Assembly: GCF_022201045.2 (NCBI RefSeq)
Contig: NC_068563.1
Location: forward strand, 29,919,001 to 29,983,000
Source of the DNA: Citrus sinensis
Lineage: Eukaryota > Streptophyta > Magnoliopsida > Sapindales > Rutaceae
Reading direction: 5' to 3'
DNA length: 64,000 nucleotides
Below, in pieces: positions 37,801 to 48,686 of this stretch (within the stretch, counting starts at the first letter, position 1; the number at the start of each line of letters is the position of its first letter). The position numbers and the translations under genes are program-made. Below the pieces are notes generated by a model that searched no databases, was not told the origin of the DNA, and worked only from the letters and a program-made list of their open reading frames with translations.

Positions 37801-40517
37801 GGGTAACTGACTTCCCGAATGAACCCTGCTGTCAAGAGCTTCTCCACCTCGCCATTTATAGCCTCATACCTCTCCTGGTTGAAGCACCTCCTCTTCTGCC
37901 TTACTGCCCGGGCACCTTTCTTTATTGCCAGCTTATGACATGCTACTTCAGGGTCAATCCCTGGCATGTCTTCATGTGTCCAAGCGAATACATCAGCATG
38001 AGCCTGTAAGCATCTCACCAACTCCCGCTTTTGCTCTCCCTTAAGTCTCGACCCGATTCTGATCGTCTTTCCCGGGTTCTCTGATCTCAGGCTTACTGTT
38101 TCCAGATCCTCTACAGGTTCTTGTCGGCCCTTCTTATTTTCCACTCGGGTATCGAGGGATGTTATCTGCAGTGCTTCCCTTGCTGCCGAGGAGTAGCAGC
38201 TTCTTGTGATCCTCTGGTCTCCTCGTACCACTCCTACTACCTCATTCACCCGGTACTTCAGAGCCAGATAATGGTTGGACAACACCGCTTTGCTCATCCT
38301 TAAAAATGACCGACCTAAGATCATCTGGTAAGGACTTTCTTCATCAACTACGACAAAGTCCAGTATCATTGTTCTTTCTGTTGGGGAGCTCCCAATTGTG
38401 ATAGGCAGCTCGACCACGCCCAGAGGGACCAGCTTCCCTCCTCCGAACCCCTTCAAGGAGGTATTGGTGTATTCCAACTTCCGGTCGGCTATTCTCATCT
38501 CTTCCAGGGTTGACTTAAATAACACATCAACTGAGCTCCCCGTATCAATCAGTATCCGATCAAACTTCTTGCTAGCGACAGTAGCCTTGATGACTAAAGC
38601 ATCCTCGTGGGGGTATAAAATTCCTTCCTCATCCTCATCCGTCCACATGATCGGCACTTGCCTGACCCTTGCTCGTTTGGCTGCTGGGGTGCTGAAGAGT
38701 ACCTATTTACTGGTCATGGCGTACCTAGCATAATTTTTTCTCGATCTGTTGGAATCTCCGGCCAATGTCGGGCCCCCAGCTATCATCCTTACTGCGGGCT
38801 GCTCGCGCCTCAAGTTTCTACCACTCTGCTCCCCTTCACCTGTTGTGGCCACCATCGGGAAGGTCCCATCTATAAACTCGTCCAGGTACCGATTTCTCAC
38901 CAAATCTTCGACCTGGGTCTTGAGGTCTCTACACTCTGCTGTGGTATGGCCATGAGTGCCATGGAACTTACAATAACGTCCTCTATCCCTCCTGTTGGGT
39001 AGCTTTGTTATTGGTGTAGGGAGGTGCAGCAGCCCTCGATCCTTTATGGCCTCGTACACCTCATCCAGGGACATCTTCAAGGAAGTGTACCGCCCATAGT
39101 TCGGGTTCTGGTCGATCAGGTGCACTGCTCTTTCTTTGTTTGCCCCGCTCTGAGTTGGGGGCGGTGGAAGTACTTCTGGTCTGCTCGCTCTGCTATCGCG
39201 GGGAAGACCACCAGATGCCGAATCATGCCTTCTCCAAGGCTCCCTAGCTGGGGAACGAGGAGGTTGCGCCCTGCTGCGCTGATACTGTGACGGCCTTTGA
39301 TGAGGCTGGCAAGCAGTTACCCGACCTCCTGCTCCACCTCCGGAGGCCTGGTGGTCCCTCCTCCTGATCGGCCCATTCCCCGGTAATGCTTTCTTCTCTT
39401 TCCTCCCCAACCCTTCTAACTGGTCTGTCTTAATCCGTGCAGCCTTCTCCTCTTCAATCTCGATGTCTCTCTTAGCCTGTTCGTATGCGGTTGCATACGT
39501 TTGAATCGCTGGGCTTCTCAAATTGTACCACAGCCTTCCTATCTTCACCCCTTCCTTCAATCCCCTTAACGCCTGGGGGTGGTTGAAGGCTCCCAAGTCG
39601 AGGACAGCCCGATGAAACCTCTTGATGAATTCCCGAAGGGTTTCTTGCTCCCCCTGTTTCATGCTTTTCAGCTCCATCATGTCATCTTCCGGTGCCATTG
39701 CCCCACTGAACTGCTCCGCGAATTCCTGGCACATCTGCTCGAAGGTTTTAATGCTGCCCCGAGGAAGTTTCCTGTACCATTCTCGTGCACGTCCCTCAAG
39801 GGAGAGTGGGAACACCCTACACCTTTGGGATTGAGATAATCCATGTACCCCGGTTATGTCGTTGAAGCGCTCTATGTGCACCAGCGGATCAGTTCTTCCC
39901 GAGTATCTGAGGTCTGGGAGGCGGAAATCTCTCGGAATAACTGCCCTCGTGACCTCTGCTGCGAGCGGTGATTCTCCGTCCAGCATTATCCTCCAACCAG
40001 GGGCTCTGTTCCTTCCTTGCATGTCGTCAATTATCTGCGCTAGTCTGCGCACTTCCTCCTCCAGCTGCACTGCACGACCAGGGTCACGTGCTGCAACTTG
40101 ATCCCGCTCTTGCCCTACATCATGCACGTGTTGCCTCAACTCTGTTTCCTCTGCATTCACCACCCCGTCGTCCTCGTCACCAGTCTGTCTTGCCGGGGAC
40201 TGCTCTCTTTCCCTATGAAATTCTCCCCGCAGAGGTACGTTACCCCTCTCATCACCAAATCTCCCGGTGGTTTGACTTCTCTCCGCACTATCGGGACCTG
40301 GTGCCACTCCACCGCCTCTCACCCTTCCCTCTTGGGTTACCCCTCGCTCGCTCCGCAGCTCATGCAGGATGGTTGTCAAGGTTTCCATCTGCTTTTCCAT
40401 CCGTTCCATCCGGTCGAACATGACTTTTTCCCGTGCCTCACTGACTATCTCCCTCAGCGTCACGGAATCGTTAAGCCTCCTATCACCCCCTTGTGCACTA
40501 CTTCCTCCTGTCTCCAT
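34881..40517 (-). pseudogene. Tat gag-pol polyprotein gene with three in-frame stops
   Basis: One reading frame runs from ATG 40517 to a natural stop at 34881, broken only by TAG 38703-38705, TAA 37560-37562 and TAG 36327-36329. Gag (40517-38706) has a retrotransposon gag domain and a CxxHx5Hx4C knuckle (CKFHGTHGHTTAEC). Protease has DTGSS near 38546. RT lies about 37930-37300, with YVDD at about 37448. A gypsy-type RNase H follows (about 37170-36700). A second RNase H-like domain (VDGSSGERGSG, TDSQLV) lies at about 36600-36350. Integrase has an HHCC finger near 35920 and DDE residues near 35730, 35540 and 35430, ending LRKYF. The first stop falls at the gag/pol border and could be a programmed readthrough site; the second is inside RT. 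No frameshift was found. As it stands it cannot give a full polyprotein without suppression. Confidence 0.88.
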
Positions 40518-40572
40518 CGCTTTTCACTTGCTTCACCCCTCTCCTTGCTATCAACAGAAGCTTTTTGCTCTT

Positions 40573-40590
40573 TCCCCACAGACGGCGCCA
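40573..40590 (-). other. Primer-binding site (tRNA-Asp-like)
   Basis: Three bases inside the 5' LTR the minus strand reads TGGCGCCGTCTGTGGGGA. The first nine bases and the last five match the complement of the plant tRNA-Asp 3' end as I recall it, 14 of 18 in all. Confidence 0.75.
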
Positions 40591-40593
40591 AAA

Positions 40594-41446
40594 TGTTGAT
40601 GCGGGATTCCGGTTCTCCTCGTTCTACGACCAGGATTTCTGCCCGATCAACTTCTTCACGACCAGAAGGTCTTCTCGTGAGGCTTCTTCTCCAGAGGTTC
40701 CTGCGCACACAGACAAGTCAGAGTACGCCGATTGTTTTTCCCGGCGCAAACCCTCCGACGCTCAAGTCAGATATGAAGGTTCGGGGAACGCTCGCCACAG
40801 ATCTTATGGCTTTTTCGTAGTTTTCTCTTCTTTTGAATTTCTTTTTTAATCTCAAAAATGCCAACCCTCTTACCTTCGTTGGCTACCTTTTTATAGGCCT
40901 CCCCTGAATCCCAGTCTTCCGCTTTTTTCGAGACGGTATGGGACTCTGACTGCTGCGTTATGGGCAAACGCGGGATCTTGCGTGTTACGCCACGGTTCTG
41001 GAGAAAGCGTGGCTGTCGTGGTTCTGTGAGATCTTGCGTGTTACGCCACGGTTCTGGGGAAAGCGTGGCTGTCGTGGTTCTGTGAGATCTTGCGTGTTAC
41101 GCCACGGTTCTGGGGAAAGCGTGGCTGTCGTGGTTCTGTGAGATCTTGCGTGTTACGCCACGGTTCTGGGGAAAGCGTGGCTGTCGTGCCTAGATTCTCG
41201 GGCTGGGGAGCCTGTCTTGCCAACTGCCGTCGACCGGGTCTCCTCGCCTCTCGACCTCGAGCCGGAATGGCCTTATGCCTCTTACAGGAAATTGGCCTCG
41301 CGGATGACGTGCTCGTGGATGAGCAGGCTATTTCTGCTCCTGTTCCCCCGCGCACCAGGCTTTTACGGGACATACCGATTCGCAGAACTCTGCCATCAGA
41401 TATCTGCTCACCATGCCTGGTCTTGTCGACGTATTTCTCCCAAACA
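40594..41446 (-). repeat. 5' LTR (right copy, 853 bp)
   Basis: Same ends as the left LTR. It has four copies of the 56-bp unit, starting at 40974, 41030, 41086 and 41142 (last partial), which accounts exactly for its extra 56 bp. Confidence 0.95.
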
Positions 41447-41451
41447 AAAAG

Positions 41452-42611
41452 TAACAACACAATTATACAAATGTATCACCACTGCACCAACAACAATTAT
41501 CATCTTATATTCGCATTCAACACAACCTCCAAGAATTAAAAATCTTCATTTCATTCGCAACGATTAAATTAAGCGGGTTTATGGATACCATTGCCGTTGC
41601 TCATCTATTCTTGTGGCATCACGGGTGTATACATTTGTAGGCAAAGTCTAACCGAGCCCATCTCGCGAGTATTTTATTGTTACATTTGAAAATGAATTAT
41701 GTTCTCCATTTCCCTTAAAACGAACAATGTGTAGCGAGGTGATAAAAAAAAATGGAAGAATATGAGTAACAGCTAATAATGTCAATGCCAAAAGTCAATA
41801 ATTGGACTTCCGATTTTTTTATTAGACTGGTTTATTTTGTGCCTTAGAATGCCCACATGCAATTCTTCATTAAATAATCAGAGGTAAAGAGCAATATTAA
41901 AATCGCACTTCACGGCCTGTGGCAAAGCAGAAAGAGCTGACCCGCGCTTTTTCTACTTTTATGCGAAGACACGTGAAACTTAGTACTGCGAAAAGCAGGA
42001 TCGATTTGAGAATTCCCAGGAAAGATCTTTATCCATTTGGTGTAATAATGAAGGGACAGGTTGTGCCATTGAAAATTTTGCTGCTTGATATGCTTGAACA
42101 TGATTTGGATCGCAAGTTATGGCTATAATGATTTTGCTTGGAACCTGCCTAATTCTTTTGCGTCCATGTTCTTAGAACCGAAAATTATTTACCATGGAGG
42201 ACATCTTTTGAACAGGCTGAATTTGAACAAATGATGTTGGATTAAAGTATATAATAACATATGGTATTGATTTTGAAATGAGAGGATCAAAACTAATCGT
42301 TTAGCTGAGAATTCCATCGGAATTTGGCTTTATTCCATTGTTTAGGGCAAACATAATTTTACCCCTCAGAGTCTTCCCCCCAGTGGATAGAGATTTTTTC
42401 ATGATTTTATCTTTTTATCATTTTTTGATTAATTAATTTCTTTTGCTCGGCCATTGTTAATTTTTATTTGAAAGGAGAATTCTTGTTTCTATCTCACATG
42501 GCAAGGTCGTGGTATTTATGGGTATTGAAAGAAAATAGTAATAATAATAAATAACATGTTAAAGAAAGAAAAAATTACATTAGATTTCCAGTGAAAAAAT
42601 AGACATTTCAA
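41452..42611. other. Spacer with an unassigned coding-like fragment
   Basis: Non-coding AT-rich sequence. Inside it, 41901-42128 (+) is open with plausible protein composition (FMRRHVKL, IPRKDLYPFGVIMKG) but no early ATG and no family I recognise. It may be an exon remnant of a lost gene. Nothing else is seen. Confidence 0.35.
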
Positions 42612-45050
42612 TCAATAGCGACTTGAGAAAGTAGTTGTAGAGAAACTATCGGTACAACTACAGTCCTGACAAATAGCTAGTGCCCTCTCCAAATTAGCAA
42701 CAATGTCAGTGATATTAGGCCTTTCCTTGCCCTCCAAGTTAACACAATGAATTGCGGTGGTGGCCAGAAGCTCCACTGCCTCGGCTTCGTTAAGCTCCGG
42801 TGGCCCTACCCTTTTATCCAAGACACAATGTAGCTGCCCCGCTAATATTTGTGACACTGCAAACTCCACCACATCCAGTGGTCCTGAACCGTCTTCATTT
42901 TTAAACACAGCTTTCTTTCCTGTCAAAAGTTCCAGTAACACAACCCCTAAGCCGTAGATATCAGTTTTTGCTGTTAATACATTCATCACATAGTACTCAG
43001 GATCAATGTATCCAACTGTTCCAACTGCCTTGGTTGAGATAAACTCTTGATCACATTCTGACCCCAACAGTGATAATCCAAAATCCGATACTCTGGCAGT
43101 CCAGTTTACATCCAAAAGTATGTTTGAGGACTTTATGTCTCTATGAATTATTGAAGGCACTGCATAATTATGAAGATAATCAATCCCTCTAGCCGCATCT
43201 AAAGCAATTCTGATCCTCATTTTCCATGAATTCACAATGCTGCTGTTCTTTTCGGTATTTTTCTTGTTATGCAGATGATCATGAAGTGCCCCATTGCTCA
43301 TGTACTCGTAAACTAAAAGTCTTTCATCCTTTTCTTGGCAGAATCCCACAAGTCCAACCAAATGCTTATGATGAACCCGCGATAACAATGCTAATTCAGA
43401 ATCAAATGCACTTTCTTTCTCCCGCAACTTGTTTGTCTTTGGACAACTTTCTTCTCTCTTAACAGCCACTTCGCGACCATCCATGAGCTTTCCTTTGTAA
43501 ACCGTCCCGAAACTTCCAATACCAACCTTGTTCTCCAGTGAGAAGTTGTTTGTAGCAGCAGCAAGTTCTGATAATGTAAAATTATCAGCCTTTACAGAGA
43601 ATGATGATGATCCACTTCTCTGGCGTCCAAATGTTCTTGAGCTCTGCTGCCTAGTGGAAAATGACCTTAAAGGTGGCAAATTGGACCCATCATTAGCCAT
43701 AGAAGCAGAATCCACGTTGGAATCAGAACTTGTGTTGGCACTTGATGGTTGCACAGAGTTGATTCTCTTGTGCAAGAAACCAGCCCAAAAGCAATAGCCA
43801 ACAGTACAAATACCAGCAAAACAGCCAGCTGACCCAACAACAACAGACGCCAAGGAAATCTTTTTCTCGTCCTTTTTTGGAGAAGTTGGCTGTAGATCTG
43901 GTGATGGTGGTCTTTTTAACGGTGGCAATGGCACTGCAAGGGGGAGCTCAATCTGGCATGGATTGCAAACATTCCCCGAGCCAACACACAAGGACTCAGA
44001 ATTCGGATACACACCACAAGTGATACATGAACTTTCAACACAAGGCCCCGGAAGTACTTGTCCCAGTGGAAGAGGAAGACCTCTTTCTAAATGGGGCTTA
44101 TTAGACCACCCAGGTCCCCAGCAAATCATTGACAAATTCCTTGTCGTTAACCCACATACAAAATCTAAACCAGCAACAATGGACTCAAATGAAACATCTT
44201 GAATCACATCACTATCGAATTCAAACCTGTTTGTTCCTCCCCAGCATGCAACCAACCCACTTCTTTGCCTTATAGCACAGGTAAAGTTCGCTCCCAATGC
44301 AAGACCACCCGAAAACTCAAAAGCTGAACTGAAAGGAACATTCAGCTGGCCTGAATCATTACTCCCTTTACAAACCAAAGCTCCATTCCTAGACAACCCA
44401 CAAGCATGAGACTCTCCAGCAACCAAACTTACCATTGACAAGTTCTTAAACCCTCTTTGAATCTCATCTGCAATCCCGCTATCACCCCAACAAAAAACTT
44501 CACTATTACTCCTCAAAATCCCACATGTGAATCCTCTTCCTGATGTGATGGTACTAAACTTCAAATCCTCCCCGGGTGAAGAAAATGAAAATAGCTGCCC
44601 TTTGTCTTTAACTTTAGTGCCTCGCCAGCACTTGACAACACCAGAGTTGACTTCTCTAGCGCAAACCTGATCACCGCCGACGCTTACGTCTGTTAACTGA
44701 ACCGCTTTTCTGAAATGCAAACGTTTTGGTTGAAAGCTAAAGTTTGTTAAATCATTCGTATCCCAGCAATGCAAGCTGAACCCACCAGACCTGAGGCCAC
44801 AAAAGTAGTTTTGGCCACCAGAGATGGCCTGGAAAGATGCATTTGGTAAAACTGGAATTGTGCTTCCGTTTTGGTAGCATTGGATTCTTTGAATGGATTC
44901 ACCAGCTATGATTCCGCAAACTGTGCTGGTTTTGTATATGATGGCAGCTGTAGAGGCTGAGCCTAAGCTGTTGACAAATGTTTGTAGTGATGAGATGATG
45001 GTGATGATTGTGAATATGATAATGGTTAGACAAGAGGATGTTGTTTTCAT
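42612..45050 (-). CDS. CRINKLY4-related receptor-like kinase (CCR3/CCR4-like)
   Basis: An intronless 812-aa receptor kinase at the plasma membrane. A signal peptide spans residues 1-30. The ectodomain (about 40-335) is built of crinkly/RCC1-like repeats, each ending in short Cys-Trp words (CWD, CWG), followed by a Cys-rich segment (337-365). A Pro-rich stalk precedes the membrane span (398-424). The kinase covers about 505-785: Gly loop GIGSFG, Lys531 in VAVK, HRD at 636-638, DFG at 656-658 and YIDPEYY. All catalytic residues are present. I chose MKTTSSCLT at 45050; the frame is open 54 codons further, but that extension is His-rich and lacks signal-peptide character. Arabidopsis CCR3 and CCR4 are the nearest family members I know; their ligands are not established. 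No defect is seen. Confidence 0.92.
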   Translation of the reverse strand: MKTTSSCLTIIIFTIITIISSLQTFVNSLGSASTAAIIYKTSTVCGIIAGESIQRIQCYQNGSTIPVLPNASFQAISGGQNYFCGLRSGGFSLHCWDTNDLTNFSFQPKRLHFRKAVQLTDVSVGGDQVCAREVNSGVVKCWRGTKVKDKGQLFSFSSPGEDLKFSTITSGRGFTCGILRSNSEVFCWGDSGIADEIQRGFKNLSMVSLVAGESHACGLSRNGALVCKGSNDSGQLNVPFSSAFEFSGGLALGANFTCAIRQRSGLVACWGGTNRFEFDSDVIQDVSFESIVAGLDFVCGLTTRNLSMICWGPGWSNKPHLERGLPLPLGQVLPGPCVESSCITCGVYPNSESLCVGSGNVCNPCQIELPLAVPLPPLKRPPSPDLQPTSPKKDEKKISLASVVVGSAGCFAGICTVGYCFWAGFLHKRINSVQPSSANTSSDSNVDSASMANDGSNLPPLRSFSTRQQSSRTFGRQRSGSSSFSVKADNFTLSELAAATNNFSLENKVGIGSFGTVYKGKLMDGREVAVKREESCPKTNKLREKESAFDSELALLSRVHHKHLVGLVGFCQEKDERLLVYEYMSNGALHDHLHNKKNTEKNSSIVNSWKMRIRIALDAARGIDYLHNYAVPSIIHRDIKSSNILLDVNWTARVSDFGLSLLGSECDQEFISTKAVGTVGYIDPEYYVMNVLTAKTDIYGLGVVLLELLTGKKAVFKNEDGSGPLDVVEFAVSQILAGQLHCVLDKRVGPPELNEAEAVELLATTAIHCVNLEGKERPNITDIVANLERALAICQDCSCTDSFSTTTFSSRY

Positions 45051-46333
45051 TTGAAAAAGCTGATGATGATGACAATGATGACAGAGGTGACTGGTTTTGC
45101 TCCTTCGTTGAGAAAGAGAAAGAAGAAGAAAGATTGAAGAAGCCCAAAACTCAACAAGGGTGATAAGACACATGTGAAATGTGTGTGTGTGTATATATAT
45201 ATATATAAACATTGAAGTTGGTGCTCACTGATCAGCGCGTGATTTTGTTTCCCATAATTTAATTTACAAAACAAAACAAAATCAACAAAAGTATAATAAT
45301 ATTGCACCTTATTTCAACTGGTGTTAAACCGTGTGTAAATGGTAGAAGTCACAATCGGGGTTAGTTTAATTGCTTAGAAAAGGAAAAAAAAAAAGATTTT
45401 TGGGTTTTGCTCACATGTATTATCAATTAATTGTAAATTACGTATTGCTTAAAAAAGTATAAAATAAAAATTTTCAAGTTCCCTCATATTTGAGTAAAAT
45501 GTACGTGGGTAACTATTATTTTAGTAAATAAAATGATCTATGAATCTCCCTAACTTATTTAATATAATTTATAGTTAAATAAAAGTTATCCACCAGTCTA
45601 ACTGATCCTACCACTCTGTCATCATTTTTACACTAAAAAAATTTAATTGTAAATTATAACAAGTATAGCTTAGGAAAACCCAATCAACCATACAAATCAT
45701 TAACGGATTCAAGTTCCGCTCTGAAAAATTCCCTTGGCTTTGGCTTGTGCTTGTATTGTAACATTCGTGACCCTTTTTCTCTTTGTTTATTATATACTTC
45801 AATTCTTTATCCTTTTAAGTAACACAGAACTCGCCAAATGGACTGGAGCTATAAAAAACTCCCTTTTTCCTGAAGCTGTAGTCACACTTCAGAATTCCTG
45901 CAATATATGATTTGTTATGCATATTAAATAGACAAACTTGAATTTCCCAAGGACAAAGAATTATAATTTCGCCGTTAAGTTTGGTTCTGGCTGTAATCAC
46001 AATGAATGTTCAATCTTTTCTACCTACCGTCAACTGTATTGGGTATGCTAATGTCAACAAACAAATGCAAACCTTGGATCAATTTATCAAAATTTCTAAT
46101 ACCTTGAGTTCTACACCATAATTGTATTTCGGATCACAGTTGTTTCATCACTAATCAAAATTGCTCACAGCCTTCAAAATCTAGGCTAATACTTGGTGCT
46201 TATTATAGAAGCAAATGTACATACCAATGGAAAAAAACATATGAATTGATAATTATCTGCTAATACACCCTCTACAAGGTCATGTTTCGTATTGCCGCCA
46301 TAAGCAGCTGACGAGCTTCTACACTCCAAAAGG
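45051..46333. other. Spacer between the CCR kinase and bS18m
   Basis: Likely promoter of the kinase, with a (TG)n(TA)n run at about 45180-45206 and then AT-rich sequence. No gene is recognised. Confidence 0.5.
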
Positions 46334-48686
46334 TTATTTTGTGTCAAAATCGCCAGGCTCCCGTCTGTCATATGTCCGATATTGATAATCCTCGTCAAGA
46401 TTCTCCATCGTTTTTCCAAAAGCAAATGATTTTGTACCCATAGTCGTGAAAGGCATTAGACCAAATGCTCGAGCTGTTTTGATCTCCCTAGCAACCTTCC
46501 TCTGGGCTTTGGCACTAATGCCAGACTTCACAGTGAACAACAAATAATATTTATAAGAAAAATTAACATCTAATCATAATTTTTATAAATTCGTCTTTTC
46601 TAAGAATTTTAACGACATTACCATGCTCCTCTTGATGATAATTCCTGCCTCTGTTATAAACTGTGTAAGAAACTTGACATTCTGCACCACATTGAGAGTA
46701 GTTTATGATCCTAAGAGAGTAGACATTGCAGAAACAGGCAATATTTGACATACAATTAAAGAAATTATTCTAGTCATTTGATAGTAGAATAAAAATATGA
46801 GCAATCCCCAAACGATAGCCCAGTTGATGGGCCTCTTGGCGTGAGCAATAGATTAAGGGTTCAAATATTGGGGGAACGTTTAATTTGGGGTGGGATTGGG
46901 TAGGGTGCATCGATACCATAAAAATAAAAATGATTACAGATATGAGCATGCTAGACATGGCAGTGAGTAAAAGCCAATTAGGTTCAAAATATGAACAAAG
47001 CCTTCATTTGAGCAAGGTCTGGTCATAGATAGACGATCAAATATGTTGAGTATATTATATACTGACCCTGAAATCAGCATCTTCTAGAACCTTCTTTGTA
47101 GATACTTCAAATTCAACCCTTCTGGTTTTACGTACTCCTGGCTTTGTAAGATCAAGATCCTGCAGAAAGACATATATTACTCAAGCATGGCCCAAAAAAA
47201 AAGGCATAATACCGGAAGTAATACCGGCAGAGTTTAAAAGTATTGAAGCCTTCGTTTATTTTTCGGAGGACACAAACAAAAATATTGTCATTCAAAGTGT
47301 TAATCAAAAGAATTGGCATTAGGGAATCCATTTAGCAGAAATGATGATGAAATAACTGCCTACAAAGAGTTTGGCATCCTTTTATATAATAGATTCATGC
47401 ATTCACCTTGTAGCCTGGACACATGCAAGTTTAGATATGCTTGGGTAACATTGATACCAATGATCAAAACATTAAACAATAAAAGGTATTCAGAAGAAGG
47501 CAAAACAAATAAAGGAATCATCACCAATGTTAAAACATTCATGCACAAGATTCTCAAGTCCATCTTTCCATTGAATCCAATCAATGTGATAATATACTGA
47601 AAAATCAATATCATTCCACTTCAGCATTTACAAGGACTGAACCTTATGTTGACAGCTTTTCAGTTCTCTTTTCATCCAAAAATCAGAAACACAATTCAAG
47701 CATACTAGCTAAAAGTTCAATGTAGTATGGGAAGAGCTTTCTATATATTTCCCGACTGCCAGAAATAAAAAACCTCCAAGATTACTTAATTTCCTTTCAT
47801 TTATTGCCTTATATCTGCATCTAAACTGCAGAAATCATCATTCATTCTAAATAAGTGATAAGATTTTGCTTCGCTTTTTTACAACATGCATTCAGGAAGC
47901 CAAGAACCTCCTTAAACATCTGAAAAGCAATCTGGCAAGTGTATTTTTTACTATTTTTTACCCAGTAAACAAATTGCATTAAACATCACGGATCTATTGA
48001 CTCCACTAAAGTGGTAAATTACATACACGAGTTTTTCATGGGAAGAAACACAAATAAACAGCAATAATAACTCAGAACAAGCAATTAACAGGTGAGACGG
48101 ACAACATTCTCACATGCACTGCACTTTGCATACCTTAGGTTCGTAAGTCATACCGGTCTTAAAACTAACATCAGGCCTAAAAGCATAATCGTCTTTATCT
48201 ACTTCCTCCGAATCATACTCAAAATGCCTAGCCGCCTCCCTCAACTTGCCTTGCATTCCATCCGATAACGTAGTGTTTACACTCTCACCCATATCTTCCA
48301 AATCCAATGAGACACCCCCTCTCCCACCCGGCCCACCGCGCATATTCCCAGCATTCTGCAGTCTGTCCAGCTTTCGGAAAAAAGAACCAGAATCCGAACT
48401 ATTCCCGTAACCCCCTCCAAATATTCGACGCTCAAACTCATCAGCAGGCTCGTTATTACCTTGACTGCTTTCATTTCCATTACCTAATTTTAAAAAAAAA
48501 ATTCCGAAGTTAAGCTCTGAAGCAGTCCAAAAAGAACAGTACTAATAGAATAATATGAAACTGGGAAAAAAAAAGTAAAGTACCTGAAAATGGGTTCGTA
48601 GAGAGACTTCTAGTGATACTGAATCGATAAGATTCTTGTGATAAGTTAGCGTTAATGGATCGGAACGCGAAACGAGCAAGTTTCAT
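46334..48686 (-). CDS. Mitochondrial small-subunit ribosomal protein bS18m
   Basis: bS18 sits on the platform of the small ribosomal subunit. Five exons: 48686-48584, 48483-48134, 47159-47067, 46681-46622 and 46525-46334, giving 265 aa in phase. The N terminus MKLARFAFRS with RFSITRSLST is Arg/Ser-rich without acids, a mitochondrial presequence. A long acidic, Gly-rich plant extension follows (about 35-180). The bS18 core is at the end: NVKFLTQFITEAGIIIKRS, SGISAKAQRKVAREIKTARA, FGLMPFTTMG. The core matches bacterial S18 in length; the extra N part is usual for the plant mitochondrial form. Exon 4 uses the AG inside GGTGCAG, since an upstream stop excludes earlier sites. A SINE lies in intron 3. 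Confidence 0.93.
46804..46939 (+). mobile_element. tRNA-derived SINE in bS18m intron 3
   Basis: The direct repeat ATATGAGCA flanks it (46795-46803 and 46940-46948). Near its 5' end is an A-box-like TAGCCCAGTTGATGGG, then a B-box-like GGGTTCAAAT, spaced as in tRNA promoters. It ends in an A-rich tail (ATAAAAATAAAAATG). It lies antisense to the host gene. The body of about 136 bp is short for plant SINEs, so it may be a small family or truncated. Confidence 0.75.

Larger units (their letters stand above)
30268..41446 (-). mobile_element. Full-length Tat-lineage Ty3/gypsy LTR retrotransposon (11,179 bp)
   Basis: Both LTRs begin TGTTGATGCGGG and end CCCAAACA on the plus strand. AAAAG flanks both ends (30263-30267 and 41447-41451), a 5-bp target duplication. 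The coding strand is minus, so the 5' LTR is the right one. Reading that way: 5' LTR, tRNA-Asp-like PBS, gag, protease, RT, RNase H, a second RNase H-like domain, integrase, about 122-bp tandem repeats, an oppositely oriented extra gene, PPT, 3' LTR. Two RNase H regions, the C..H..H..C gag motif and an extra gene plus tandem repeats beyond pol are hallmarks of the Tat clade. LTRs differ by only about six transitions plus one repeat unit, so insertion is recent. Stops in gag-pol suggest it is not autonomous now. Confidence 0.95.

Noticed and set aside
40098-40820. 240-codon plus-strand frame across gag and the LTR
   Set aside because: It runs antisense to gag, crosses the LTR edge and has no domain; it is a shadow frame.
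45051-45212. 54-codon N-terminal extension of the CCR kinase
   Set aside because: It is His-rich and low in complexity and would bury the signal peptide; the ATG at 45050 is better.
46815-46880. Possible tRNA gene
   Set aside because: A- and B-box words are present, but no acceptor stem or anticodon arm can be drawn; the tail and target duplication fit a SINE.
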